Source: Bacteroidales bacterium (lineage in GTDB: Bacteria > Bacteroidota > Bacteroidia > Bacteroidales > Paludibacteraceae). From it: a stretch of 11,682 bases of DNA. The DNA is taken from assembly GCA_900766775.1 (NCBI GenBank), contig CAAFXN010000095.1, forward strand, positions 1-11,682. The letters are read 5' to 3'. Shown piece by piece: positions 1 through 6,860 of the stretch. Position 1 is the first letter of the stretch, and every line of letters begins with the position of its first letter. The translations under genes and the position numbers were made by a program. The notes under the pieces are model-generated. The model was given only the letters and a program-made list of their open reading frames with translations. It was not told the origin of the DNA and made no database searches.

Positions 1-210
1 AATCCAAAGACTCAAATTCTTCCAATCAAAATGTCAAAGAACAAACGTTATTTAACGATTTATAAATTTAATGCGAAATTTATCGCAACAGTACTAATTC
101 AGGATTAAGGAACAAGGATTAAAGACTTATTACTACCGTCTCTGAATTGTCGCTTTCGGAACTATTTTGTCTTTTATCCTTTATCTTTCAGCGAGCAAAG
201 CGAGCGGTCT
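1..210. other. Gene-free AT-rich spacer downstream of the dCMP deaminase gene
   Basis: I see no credible gene here. The stretch is AT-rich. It contains a short perfect hairpin (ATAAATTT at 62-69, AAATTTAT at 76-83), an inverted pair of purine-rich elements (114-126 and 169-181) and a GC-rich repeat (184-212); the latter two are listed separately. The next gene to the left lies outside the window, so whether this is a shared 3' region or also holds a promoter cannot be decided. Confidence 0.6.
114..181. repeat. Inverted pair of purine-rich 3'-end elements
   Basis: AAGGATTAAAGAC at 114-126 is matched in inverse by GTCTTTTATCCTT at 169-181, with one mismatch over 13 bases and a 42-base loop. 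The right arm belongs to a 20-base stretch at 160-179 (AACTATTTTGTCTTTTATCC) that recurs at 8041-8060 with one change. The same element family follows tig, queD and ansA. It may act as a weak stem-loop at the end of the deaminase transcript; that role is inference. Confidence 0.55.
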
Positions 211-212
211 TT
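184..212. repeat. GC-rich dispersed repeat, copy 1 (CAGCGAGC..GCGAGCGGTC)
   Basis: A 29-bp sequence that recurs at 4878-4906 with a single base change at its centre (AAA versus ATA). Its core contains GCGAGC twice, separated by three bases, and it is flanked by TCTTT on the left and GTCTTT on the right. The right edge runs into the deaminase stop codon (TAA on the minus strand at 211-213). Related shorter units occur at 4908-4930 and 8445-8493. Function unknown; the intergenic position and imperfect dyad suggest a REP-like element. Confidence 0.65.
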
Positions 213-633
213 AATCATTCAGGTACACCACCTCTATCCCCGCCTTTTTCAGCAGTTCAATGCCGTCCATGATACGGTACTCCTCGCCATAGACCACACG
301 CTTGATACCCGCTTGGATAATCAGTTTAGAGCACTCCATGCAGGGGCTGGCAGTTACGTAAAGCGTGGCACCCTCGCTGCTGTTGTTGCTCCGCGCCACC
401 TTCGTGATAGCGTTCGCTTCCGCGTGCAGCACGTAGGGTAGCGACACGTTGTTCGCGTCCTCACAGCAGTTCTCAAAGCCGCTCGGCGTGCCGTTGTAGC
501 CGTCGGAGATAATCATCTGGTCTTTCACGAGCAGTGCCCCCACCTTGCGGCGTTGGCAGTAACTATTCTCCGCCCACGTGCGAGCCATGCGCATGTAGAG
601 ATAATCGCGTTTAGTCTGTTTCTCTGGAGACAT
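211..633 (-). CDS. dCMP deaminase (ComEB-like cytidine/deoxycytidylate deaminase)
   Basis: A cytoplasmic zinc enzyme that deaminates dCMP to dUMP, feeding thymidylate synthesis. The 140-residue protein has the full zinc-deaminase signature: H70-A-E72 (zinc ligand plus proton-shuttle Glu) and P97-C98-x-x-C101 (two zinc cysteines). The segment DGYNGTPSGFENC (44-56) is typical of dCMP deaminases and sets it apart from cytidine or tRNA-adenosine deaminases. Length is normal for the family. The first Met is used as start; Met14 and Met16 exist, but the residues before them fit the usual N-terminal tail. The gene follows the AAA ATPase gene by 54 bp on the same strand. No clear promoter or ribosome-binding site is visible. 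The stop codon sits at the edge of a dispersed repeat. Function is secure by motif; the exact substrate, dCMP over other cytosine nucleotides, is inferred from family. Confidence 0.92.
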   Translation of the reverse strand: MSPEKQTKRDYLYMRMARTWAENSYCQRRKVGALLVKDQMIISDGYNGTPSGFENCCEDANNVSLPYVLHAEANAITKVARSNNSSEGATLYVTASPCMECSKLIIQAGIKRVVYGEEYRIMDGIELLKKAGIEVVYLND

Positions 634-687
634 GGATAATTAAAATGTTAGATATTTTACGGAATAATGAAACATTACAAAATAAAC

Positions 688-1881
688 CTAATACAAAAAT
701 CCAAATGCCCACAGCGGAATTTTATTGCCCTGTGCATTTTCTATATTATCTGCGGCAATAAAAGCATGCTCCATCATGGCAATTTGTTTCCCCTCTTTAC
801 TGCGCCCTCCTATCTCAATGGTAAATTTTCCATCCACCAACAAATCTCCCTGTTTAGCATACTCCACTTGGTGTGTATTCTTCAATTGTCCTACAAGAAA
901 GGTTTCTCTTTGCATTCCGACATTCACCTTTGATAAGCAAAGAACATTCATTAGGTTGGCATTCTCTAAATAAATCTTATCCGGCTTTTGCATCTTTTTT
1001 ATTGAGTCATCATCCGAATACAACAGGTTTACCAATCGGGCTCTATGAAGATACTGCAAATATCCTAATAATGTAACACGTGATACCCCAATCATTCCGC
1101 TCAATTTGGTAATATCCACCAGCATAGGTACATTGCTCGCTAAAATAGCCAATAAACTTTGTAATTTGCGAATAGCCCCCACTTCTACCTTGCAGAGTTG
1201 AGGTAATTCAACATTAAGCGTGTATTGCACTACATTTTCAATACGCAAAGGGTACACATCTTTTCCCTCTAACACAAACGGGTAGTAGCCCTCATTGAGA
1301 TATTCATCAAAATAAGCCAGCGGACGGCATACAGCATTCACTTGGTCGCAAAGGAACTGAGGATTCTGCAATAGTTGTTCTAAAGAAACAACAGGTAGAT
1401 GAATGTTGTGCACCAAGAGCAAATACTCTCGATAGGACAAACCTTGTACGTCATATGGAACACACCTGCGTGACAAGTCGGCATCACCATTCAAGATATT
1501 CAACAATGACGAGCCGGACAAAACCAACTGCAAATCCGGGTAATCGTCATAGATGTTCTTTACTTCCACGCTCCACTGAGGATACTTATGCACCTCATCC
1601 AACATCAAACATTTGCCGCCCAATGTATAGAATTTCTCTACAAATGCTGTTAAAGTATGCTGTGTGAAATAGGCATCATCCAAACTAACGTACAGAGATG
1701 TACGGCAATCACACTGTTGTAACTTTAATCGCTGTAACATAAGAGTTGTTTTTCCAACTCCTTTTGCTCCTCGGATAGCAATTAGTCTATTGTGCCAACC
1801 AATGGTGTGTAAAGCACTACGCACCGACTCCGTCTGTGTAAGACGAAGTTTGCGACGACATTTGTCAATTAGTGTTTCCAT
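688..1881 (-). CDS. AAA ATPase with DUF4143-type C-terminus (COG1373-like)
   Basis: A P-loop ATPase of a family common in many copies in Bacteroidetes and archaea; its cellular role is not established. Seen in the 397 residues: Walker A GAKGVGKT (38-45), Walker B CLMLDE (91-96, D95 E96), a sensor-like LSGSS (121-125), a YREYL motif near 150, a winged-helix-like segment (about 240-285, with ITKLSGMIGVSRVTLLGYL), and a C-terminal part with GDLLVDGKFTIEIGG, where related proteins have a PD-(D/E)xK-like core. Here the usual E-x-K is E-I-G, so nuclease activity is doubtful. The protein ends in NKIPLWAFGFLY, a complete terminus for the Bacteroidetes branch. Base composition is clearly lower in GC (38-45% in lines counted) than mpl upstream (about 60%), which suggests acquisition by transfer. 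Two matched palindromes lie just upstream. Other possibility: an accessory or defence-related ATPase; no partner gene is present. Confidence 0.85.
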   Translation of the reverse strand: METLIDKCRRKLRLTQTESVRSALHTIGWHNRLIAIRGAKGVGKTTLMLQRLKLQQCDCRTSLYVSLDDAYFTQHTLTAFVEKFYTLGGKCLMLDEVHKYPQWSVEVKNIYDDYPDLQLVLSGSSLLNILNGDADLSRRCVPYDVQGLSYREYLLLVHNIHLPVVSLEQLLQNPQFLCDQVNAVCRPLAYFDEYLNEGYYPFVLEGKDVYPLRIENVVQYTLNVELPQLCKVEVGAIRKLQSLLAILASNVPMLVDITKLSGMIGVSRVTLLGYLQYLHRARLVNLLYSDDDSIKKMQKPDKIYLENANLMNVLCLSKVNVGMQRETFLVGQLKNTHQVEYAKQGDLLVDGKFTIEIGGRSKEGKQIAMMEHAFIAADNIENAQGNKIPLWAFGFLY

Positions 1882-1913
1882 TACACAACGATTTTTGGTA
1901 CAATAACTATCGG

Positions 1914-1971
1914 ATTTGTTTAATTCATTAAACGTTTTCTTTAAGAATTTGTTTAATTTATTAAACGTTTT
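1914..1971 (-). promoter_or_regulatory. Twin palindromic operator-like sites upstream of the AAA ATPase gene
   Basis: Two 25-bp copies, 1914-1938 and 1947-1971, differ at one base and are exactly 33 bp apart start to start, about three helical turns. Each contains a palindrome with 7-bp arms, GTTTAAT and ATTAAAC, around a 2-bp centre (TC or TT). They begin 33 bp upstream of the ATPase ATG and fill most of the 96-bp gap to mpl. The arrangement looks like a double operator for a dimeric DNA-binding protein. Autoregulation by the ATPase's own winged-helix segment is inference. Confidence 0.6.
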
Positions 1972-1977
1972 GTCCTT

Positions 1978-3342
1978 CTACCCTTTATTTGTTAGCAATC
2001 GTAGGGGTAAATTTCCATCTTCCAACAACTCTTTGGCAAAAGCAGGAATGTCAATGCCGTCGAAGGTGCCGCTGGTCATCATCAGGAGCGCGATATGGCT
2101 CCGACCTGCCACCTCCTTGCGCACTGCCTCGGCGAGCGAGTGGCTATCGGTAAAGACTACTACATTTTTCGTGCCAAACGCGCGTTGCACCTCTTCGGCG
2201 GTAATAGGTTGGAGACGTTTATGTTCAATCACCTTCGGATTGAAATAGACAAACGCCGCGTCTGCCTCCGCCATACATCCCTCGTACTGCGGCAGGAAAT
2301 CCGCCATCAGCGAGGAGAAGGTATGCAACTCCATGCAGGCTACCAGCCGTTTGTCGGGATAACGCTCGCGCACAGCATTCACCGTCGCGCGGAGTTTGCT
2401 GGGCGAGTGGGCGAAATCTTTGTATGCCACCGAGGTGTCGGTCTCGCAAATCTTCTCCAAGCGGTTGCTGGCACCCGTGAACGTGCTGATGGTGCGGTAG
2501 AAATCGTCTGCCGCAATGCCAATCTGCTGACAAGCAAGGCAGGCGGCTTGCAGGTTCTGCATGTTGTGCTTGCCGAACACCTGCATAGGCACACTGCCGT
2601 CGTATGCCTCGTAGGGAATAGCGGTGATGTCGGGACGCGCATGCGCGGCTATGTCGCGCAGGTTCTCGTCGCCGGCAAAATAGATGAACTTCCCGTTGGG
2701 CTCAAACGAATCCACGAACTTGCGGAACGTGTCCACATACTGCGGGAAAGTGGGGAACACGTTGATATGGTCCCACGCAATACCCGTCAGTATCGCCACA
2801 TGCGGATGATACCACAGGAATTTCGACCTGAGGTCGAGCGGCGAGGTCAGGTACTCATCGCCCTCAAAAACGGCATACTTCGCCGTGTCGGAGAGCCGCA
2901 CCATGCGCTCAAAACCCTCTATCTGCGCACCCACCATATAGTCCGCCTCGATGCCCAAGCGTTGCAACACGTAGAGTATCATCGAGGTCGTGGTGGTCTT
3001 GCCGTGGCTGCCCCCGACGACGATACGCACCTTGTCGCGCGTCTGCTCATACAGGTATTCGGGGAAGGAATAGATACGAAGTCCCAACTCGCGTGCCCGC
3101 ACCAACTCGGGGTTGTCCTCGCGCGCGTGCATACCTAATATAATGGCATCGATATCGGGTGTGATACGCTCGGGGTGCCAACCCAACTCCGCGGGCAGCA
3201 ACCCAGCCTCCTGCAGATGTGTGCGAGCGGGGTCGAAGATTTCATCGTCCGACCCCGTTACCACATATCCTTTTTTCGTAGCAACCGCCAGCGCAAGGTT
3301 GTGCATGGCGGCACCGCCGATGGCAATAAAATGGATTCGCAT
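1978..3342 (-). CDS. mpl: UDP-N-acetylmuramate:L-Ala-gamma-D-Glu-meso-DAP ligase (Mpl)
   Basis: A cytoplasmic ATP-dependent Mur ligase that attaches the recycled tripeptide L-Ala-gamma-D-Glu-meso-diaminopimelate to UDP-MurNAc, returning cell-wall fragments to peptidoglycan synthesis. The 454-residue protein starts with a MurC-like Rossmann segment MRIHFIAIGGAAM, followed by the ATP loop GGSHGKTTT (110-118), the central acidic EGDEYLTSPLDLRSKF segment, GIAWDHINVFP, and the C-terminal domain with YKDFAHSPSKLRATV and ELHTFSSL. YKDFAHSP distinguishes Mpl from MurC. Length matches the Mpl family. The ATG at 3340-3342 is the natural start because the Rossmann strand begins at once. It lies 101 bp downstream of tig on the same strand. 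A TAGTTTTG sequence (minus strand, 3401-3408) resembles a -7 box, but no TTTG lies at the right distance, so a separate promoter is uncertain. Confidence 0.95.
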   Translation of the reverse strand: MRIHFIAIGGAAMHNLALAVATKKGYVVTGSDDEIFDPARTHLQEAGLLPAELGWHPERITPDIDAIILGMHAREDNPELVRARELGLRIYSFPEYLYEQTRDKVRIVVGGSHGKTTTTSMILYVLQRLGIEADYMVGAQIEGFERMVRLSDTAKYAVFEGDEYLTSPLDLRSKFLWYHPHVAILTGIAWDHINVFPTFPQYVDTFRKFVDSFEPNGKFIYFAGDENLRDIAAHARPDITAIPYEAYDGSVPMQVFGKHNMQNLQAACLACQQIGIAADDFYRTISTFTGASNRLEKICETDTSVAYKDFAHSPSKLRATVNAVRERYPDKRLVACMELHTFSSLMADFLPQYEGCMAEADAAFVYFNPKVIEHKRLQPITAEEVQRAFGTKNVVVFTDSHSLAEAVRKEVAGRSHIALLMMTSGTFDGIDIPAFAKELLEDGNLPLRLLTNKG

Positions 3343-3361
3343 GGTTTTTGGGATTAAGGAT

Positions 3362-3433
3362 AAAGGATGAAGGATTAAAGACTAATTACCTTTGACTATT
3401 CAAAACTAATCCGTCTTTTATCCTTCATCCTTT
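3362..3433. repeat. Long inverted repeat between tig and mpl
   Basis: The arm at 3362-3382 (AAAGGATGAAGGATTAAAGAC read without a break) and the arm at 3413-3433 are inverse complements over 21 bases with one mismatch; the loop is 30 bases. The repeat starts about 10 bases after the tig stop and ends about 20 bases before the mpl start. In RNA it would form a strong A/U-rich stem without a clean U-tract, so it is more likely an mRNA end or processing structure than a classical terminator. It belongs to the same purine-rich family found after queD, ansA and the deaminase gene. Confidence 0.75.
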
Positions 3434-3443
3434 CTCTTTTATC

Positions 3444-4778
3444 TTACGAAAACAGTTTCCCGAAATCCTCGTGGCTGATGGCTTTCTCCTCCACCTTGGC
3501 TACGCCGCGCAGTGCATCGTAAATCTTGTTCTCTGCCACGCGCTCCACGATACCGCGCAGTTGGTCTTCCTTCTTGAGCATCTCCTGTGCGAAGTTGTCC
3601 AAGTAAGCGTCCTCCACGTGCATCAAGCCGTACTGCATGAACTGCATGCGAGCCACCTCGCGGGCATAAGCCTCCACGTCTTCTTTCTCCACTTTCACCT
3701 CAAAAGCCTTCATCAGTTGGTCTTTGGCGAGGTGCCATTTCAACTCTTCGAGCATAGCGGGGAAGTCCTTGTCCAACTCCTCTTGGGTCATCTTCTCGTT
3801 CGTCGCGAGTACCCAGCGTTTGAGGAACGCCTCGGGGAACTGCAAGCCTTCCATCTTCTTCATGACAGCCGCCTTCGTGTCCAGTCCGAACTTATATTTC
3901 GCATCCTCTGCCATGTTGGCTTCTATCTCGGCTTTCACGCGAGCGCGGAAGTCAGCCTCGTCCTTCACATTGTTCTCGCCATACACTTTCGCAAACAACT
4001 CGCCGTCGATAGCCGCAGGCTGGTGGCGTGTGATGGTCTGAATCTCAAAGGTAAAGTCAGAAGTCAGGTCTTTGGCTTCCTCCTTGCTGATACCCGCCAG
4101 CGACGACACCTCTACCTCACTGCCGTAAGCCGCAGTCGGGTTGAAGGTAACTACATCGCCTTTCTTCGCACCTTGGAAGAGCGCTTTCTGTGCATCGTCT
4201 TTCATGTAAGCAGGCATCAGCACAGCACCTTCCTTCACAATCCCGCCTTCTTTCTGCTCCGTGAGCAGACCTTTCAGCATGTCGCCGTCCTGCACTTCCT
4301 CTACATCAACATACTCACCGAAGCGCTCTGCGTAGGAGTTCACCTGCTTATCCACCATCTCATCGGTAACGGTAATCACATACTGCGTCAGTTTGTTGTG
4401 CCCGTTCAGTTTTGCATCGAACTCAGGAGCCACAGCAATGTCGAAGGCAAAGGTGAAGGTGTCTTGGTTGTCCAAGTCCATGCCAGGTGTCAACTCGTTG
4501 TTGGGCAGCGGGTCGCCCAGCACTTTCAGGTTGTTGTCATCAATGTACTTGCTCAGTTGCTCGCCGACCACTTTGTTCAGCACATCTGCCAGCACGCCCT
4601 TGCCGTACATCTTCTTCACCAGCCCCATCGGCACCATACCAGGACGGAATCCCGGTACATTCGCCTTCTGGCGAATCTGCTTCAGGTCTTTTTGAACTTT
4701 CTCTTGATAATCTGCAGGCTCCACGGTCAGCGTCAACACTGCCTGCAAGTCTTTCATTTCACTTTGGTTAATTTGCAT
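3444..4778 (-). CDS. tig: Trigger factor (ribosome-associated chaperone / peptidyl-prolyl isomerase)
   Basis: A chaperone that docks at the ribosomal exit tunnel and shields nascent chains. The 444-residue protein has the N-terminal ribosome-binding domain with the signature GFRPGMVP (43-50) followed by MGLVKKMYGKGV; E. coli has GFRKGKVP, and the proline/methionine variant is usual in Bacteroidetes. A middle segment (about 155-250: GDMLKGLLTEQ, GAKKGDVVTFNP) corresponds to the FKBP-like isomerase domain, divergent as in this phylum. The helical C-terminal substrate-binding arms follow (about 265-444, with LDKDFPAMLEELKWHLAKDQL). No signal peptide. The start is fixed by the conserved MQI beginning. 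It lies downstream of typA with a 171-bp spacer that carries repeats, and is followed by mpl. No TAnnTTTG box was found in the upstream spacer, so its promoter is unidentified. Confidence 0.94.
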   Translation of the reverse strand: MQINQSEMKDLQAVLTLTVEPADYQEKVQKDLKQIRQKANVPGFRPGMVPMGLVKKMYGKGVLADVLNKVVGEQLSKYIDDNNLKVLGDPLPNNELTPGMDLDNQDTFTFAFDIAVAPEFDAKLNGHNKLTQYVITVTDEMVDKQVNSYAERFGEYVDVEEVQDGDMLKGLLTEQKEGGIVKEGAVLMPAYMKDDAQKALFQGAKKGDVVTFNPTAAYGSEVEVSSLAGISKEEAKDLTSDFTFEIQTITRHQPAAIDGELFAKVYGENNVKDEADFRARVKAEIEANMAEDAKYKFGLDTKAAVMKKMEGLQFPEAFLKRWVLATNEKMTQEELDKDFPAMLEELKWHLAKDQLMKAFEVKVEKEDVEAYAREVARMQFMQYGLMHVEDAYLDNFAQEMLKKEDQLRGIVERVAENKIYDALRGVAKVEEKAISHEDFGKLFS

Positions 4779-4877
4779 ATTGTATAATTTTTAATGATAG
4801 TTTCGTTTTTAACTCTTAATCGTTTGCACTCTCTATTCACTATTTAATATCTGCTAACCACTCTATGACCGTATCAG

Positions 4878-4930
4878 TCTTTCAGCGAGCATAGCGAGCG
4901 GTCTTTTGTCTTTCAGCGCAACGCGCGGTC
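4878..4930. repeat. GC-rich dispersed repeat, copies 2 and 3, between typA and tig
   Basis: 4878-4906 is the near-identical partner of the 29-bp repeat at 184-212. It is directly followed by a shorter relative at 4908-4930 (GTCTTTCAGCG..GCGCGGTC). Both have the plan TCTTTCAGCG, a variable centre, then GCGGTC. The pair lies between the typA stop and the tig start, so it would be in the typA 3' region. No typical U-tract terminator is seen here. Function unknown. Confidence 0.65.
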
Positions 4931-4949
4931 CGATAGTCGTAAGACGGTT

Positions 4950-6749
4950 CTATCCCCTCCCCGCTCTCTTCCGCTCCAGTTCGTCAAGGATAATCTTTCG
5001 GATACGCATGTGCGTTGGCGTAACCTCCACATACTCATCCTCTTTGATGTACTCCAGCGCCTCTTCCAGCGAGAAAATCACCGGCGGCGGCAACACAGCC
5101 TTGTCATCCGCCGACTTCGAACGCATGTTCGTCAGTTTCTTCGATTTCGTAACATTTATCACGATATCGCCTTCCTTGCTGTTCTCGCCTACCACCTGCC
5201 CCGCGTACACTTCCTCGCCCGGGTAGATGAAGAACCGTCCGCGGTCTTGCAGTTTGTCCAGCGCGTAAGCGTATGCCGTGCCACCTTCCATCGCAATCAG
5301 CGAACCGTTGTTGCGCTTCACTATCTCGCCCTTGTACGGCTGATACTCATAGAAACGGTGCGCCATAATCGCTTCGCCCGCGCTCACGTTCATCACGTAG
5401 GTACGCATACCCATGATACCGCGCGATGGAATTAGGAACTCCAACTGCACGCGGTCGTTCACCATCTCCATCTTCGTCATCTCCCCCTTGTGCGTCGATA
5501 CAAACTCAATGATTTTGCCGCTGCACTCGTCGGGTGTGTTCACCGTCAGCATCTCCACGGGCTCGCACTTCACCCCGTCTATGTCTTTGAATATCACCTG
5601 CGGTTGTCCTACCTGCAACTCATACCCTTCTCGGCGCATGGTCTCTATCAGCACACTCAGGTGCAGCACGCCGCGCCCGAATACATGCCACGAGTTCTCG
5701 TCCGTACCGCGCTCCACGCGCAACGCGAGGTTCTTCTCCAACTCTTTGTTCAGTCGCTCTTGAATGTGGCGGCTCGTTACGAACTTGCCCTCCTTACCGA
5801 AGAACGGCGAGTCGTTGATGGTGAATACCATCGACATCGTCGGCTCATCTATCGCAATCGGCTTCAGCGCCTCCGGCTGCTCGTAGTCGCATATCGTGTC
5901 GCCTATCTCGAAGCCGTCAATACCTATCAGCGCGCATATATCGCCGCTCTTCACCACATCCGTCTTCACATGTCCCATGCCTTGGAAGGTGTGCAACTCC
6001 TTTATCTTCGTCTTCACCATCGTCCCGTCTTTCTTCGCAAGGCACACATTCATGCCATCGCGCAGCACACCTCTGTGCACGCGCCCCACAGCGATACGAC
6101 CCACATAGGCATTGTAATCCAGCGAGGTAATCAACATCTGCGGCGTGCCTTCCAACTCCTCCGGAGCGGGGATGTACTCGATTATCGCGTCCATCAACGC
6201 CGTCAAATCGGTCGTCGGCTTGCGCCAATCCGTACTCATCCAACCGTTCTTTGCAGAGCCGTAAATCGTCTGAAAATCAAGTTGTTCCTCTGTCGCGTTT
6301 AGGTTCACCATCAGGTCGAACACCTCTTCCTGCACCTCGTCGGGGCGGCAGTTCAGTTTGTCCACCTTGTTAATCACCACAATCGGCTTCAGGTTCAGTT
6401 CCAACGCCTTTTGCAGCACAAATCGAGTCTGTGGCATCGGACCCTCAAACGCGTCCACCAACAGCAGCACGCCGTCTGCCATGTTCAGCACGCGCTCCAC
6501 CTCGCCGCCGAAATCAGCGTGCCCTGGAGTGTCTATGATGTTGATTTTGTAGCCTTTATAGTCTATCGACACGTTCTTCGCCAAGATGGTAATACCTCGC
6601 TCGCGCTCCAAGTCGTTGTTATCCAGAATCAACTCGCCTTTCTGCTCGTTCTCGCGAAACAGATGAGCCGTGTACAGCATCTTGTCCACGAGCGTAGTCT
6701 TCCCGTGGTCCACGTGCGCGATAATCGCTATGTTCCTAATCTTTTGCAT
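4950..6749 (-). CDS. typA: Ribosome-associated translational GTPase TypA/BipA
   Basis: An elongation-factor-like GTPase that binds the 70S ribosome and supports ribosome assembly and translation under stress or cold. The 599-residue protein shows the G motifs in order: AHVDHGKT (11-18, P-loop), RGITI (51-55, switch I), DTPGHADF (73-80), NKVD (127-130) and GSAKNGW near 165. Then come the EF-Tu-like domain 2 (about 205-290), EF-G-like domain III and V parts, and the BipA-specific C-terminal domain (with GRFFIYPGEEVYAGQVVGE and NVTKSKKLTNMRSKSAD). Length is normal (about 600), much shorter than EF-G, and there is no LepA-type C-terminus. The start is fixed by MQKIRNIAIIAHVDHGKTT. A Bacteroides-type promoter lies 80 bp upstream, giving a leader of about 70 nt with a GC-rich hairpin. 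The gene is separated from queE by a 588-bp spacer and appears to be its own transcription unit. Confidence 0.96.
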   Translation of the reverse strand: MQKIRNIAIIAHVDHGKTTLVDKMLYTAHLFRENEQKGELILDNNDLERERGITILAKNVSIDYKGYKINIIDTPGHADFGGEVERVLNMADGVLLLVDAFEGPMPQTRFVLQKALELNLKPIVVINKVDKLNCRPDEVQEEVFDLMVNLNATEEQLDFQTIYGSAKNGWMSTDWRKPTTDLTALMDAIIEYIPAPEELEGTPQMLITSLDYNAYVGRIAVGRVHRGVLRDGMNVCLAKKDGTMVKTKIKELHTFQGMGHVKTDVVKSGDICALIGIDGFEIGDTICDYEQPEALKPIAIDEPTMSMVFTINDSPFFGKEGKFVTSRHIQERLNKELEKNLALRVERGTDENSWHVFGRGVLHLSVLIETMRREGYELQVGQPQVIFKDIDGVKCEPVEMLTVNTPDECSGKIIEFVSTHKGEMTKMEMVNDRVQLEFLIPSRGIMGMRTYVMNVSAGEAIMAHRFYEYQPYKGEIVKRNNGSLIAMEGGTAYAYALDKLQDRGRFFIYPGEEVYAGQVVGENSKEGDIVINVTKSKKLTNMRSKSADDKAVLPPPVIFSLEEALEYIKEDEYVEVTPTHMRIRKIILDELERKRAGRG

Positions 6750-6780
6750 TGTATATGATTGTACCTTAATTTTTCACTGA

Positions 6781-6802
6781 GGATGCGGGCGTCTCGCCTG
6801 CG
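6781..6802 (-). repeat. GC-rich hairpin in the typA leader (REP-like)
   Basis: Read on plus, GCGGGCGTCTCGCCTGC at 6785-6801 folds back on itself: GGCG pairs with CGCC around TCT, extended by GC/GC across one imperfect position. It lies in the inferred typA 5' untranslated region, about 30 bases before the start codon, in otherwise AT-rich sequence. It could be a translational or stability element, or a REP-like dispersed repeat that landed in the leader. Confidence 0.5.
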
Positions 6803-6828
6803 ATAATTACAAACTCTCAAAAAGCGGA

Positions 6829-6860
6829 CAAAGTTACTGCTTTTTTTTGACATACGCAAG
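6829..6860 (-). promoter_or_regulatory. Bacteroides-type promoter of typA
   Basis: On the minus strand a perfect -7 box TAACTTTG (6829-6836) lies 20 bp from CTTG (6857-6860), one base off the -33 consensus TTTG. Spacing is exactly as expected for the primary sigma factor of Bacteroidetes. Transcription should start near 6822, leaving a leader of about 70 nt before the typA ATG. Confidence 0.65.

Noticed and set aside
62..83. Perfect 8-bp AT hairpin (ATAAATTT/AAATTTAT)
   Set aside because: Short and purely A/T in an AT-rich stretch; likely by chance and without context.
3401..3408. mpl promoter (TAGTTTTG on minus)
   Set aside because: The -7 box matches but no TTTG is found 19-21 bp upstream; too weak to list as a promoter.
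3362..3433. Standard Rho-independent terminator for tig
   Set aside because: The stem is A/U-rich, the loop is 30 bases and no U-tract follows on the minus strand; kept as an inverted repeat only.
2095..4787. Long open frames on the plus strand opposite mpl and tig (about 347 and 438 codons)
   Set aside because: Their translations have no family likeness, are rich in His, Leu, Arg and Val in the way antisense frames of GC-rich genes are, and lie fully opposite genes with clear motifs.
5490..6302. Open frame of 270 codons on plus opposite typA
   Set aside because: Complementary shadow of the GTPase gene; low-credibility His/Arg/Leu-rich composition and no promoter or start context.
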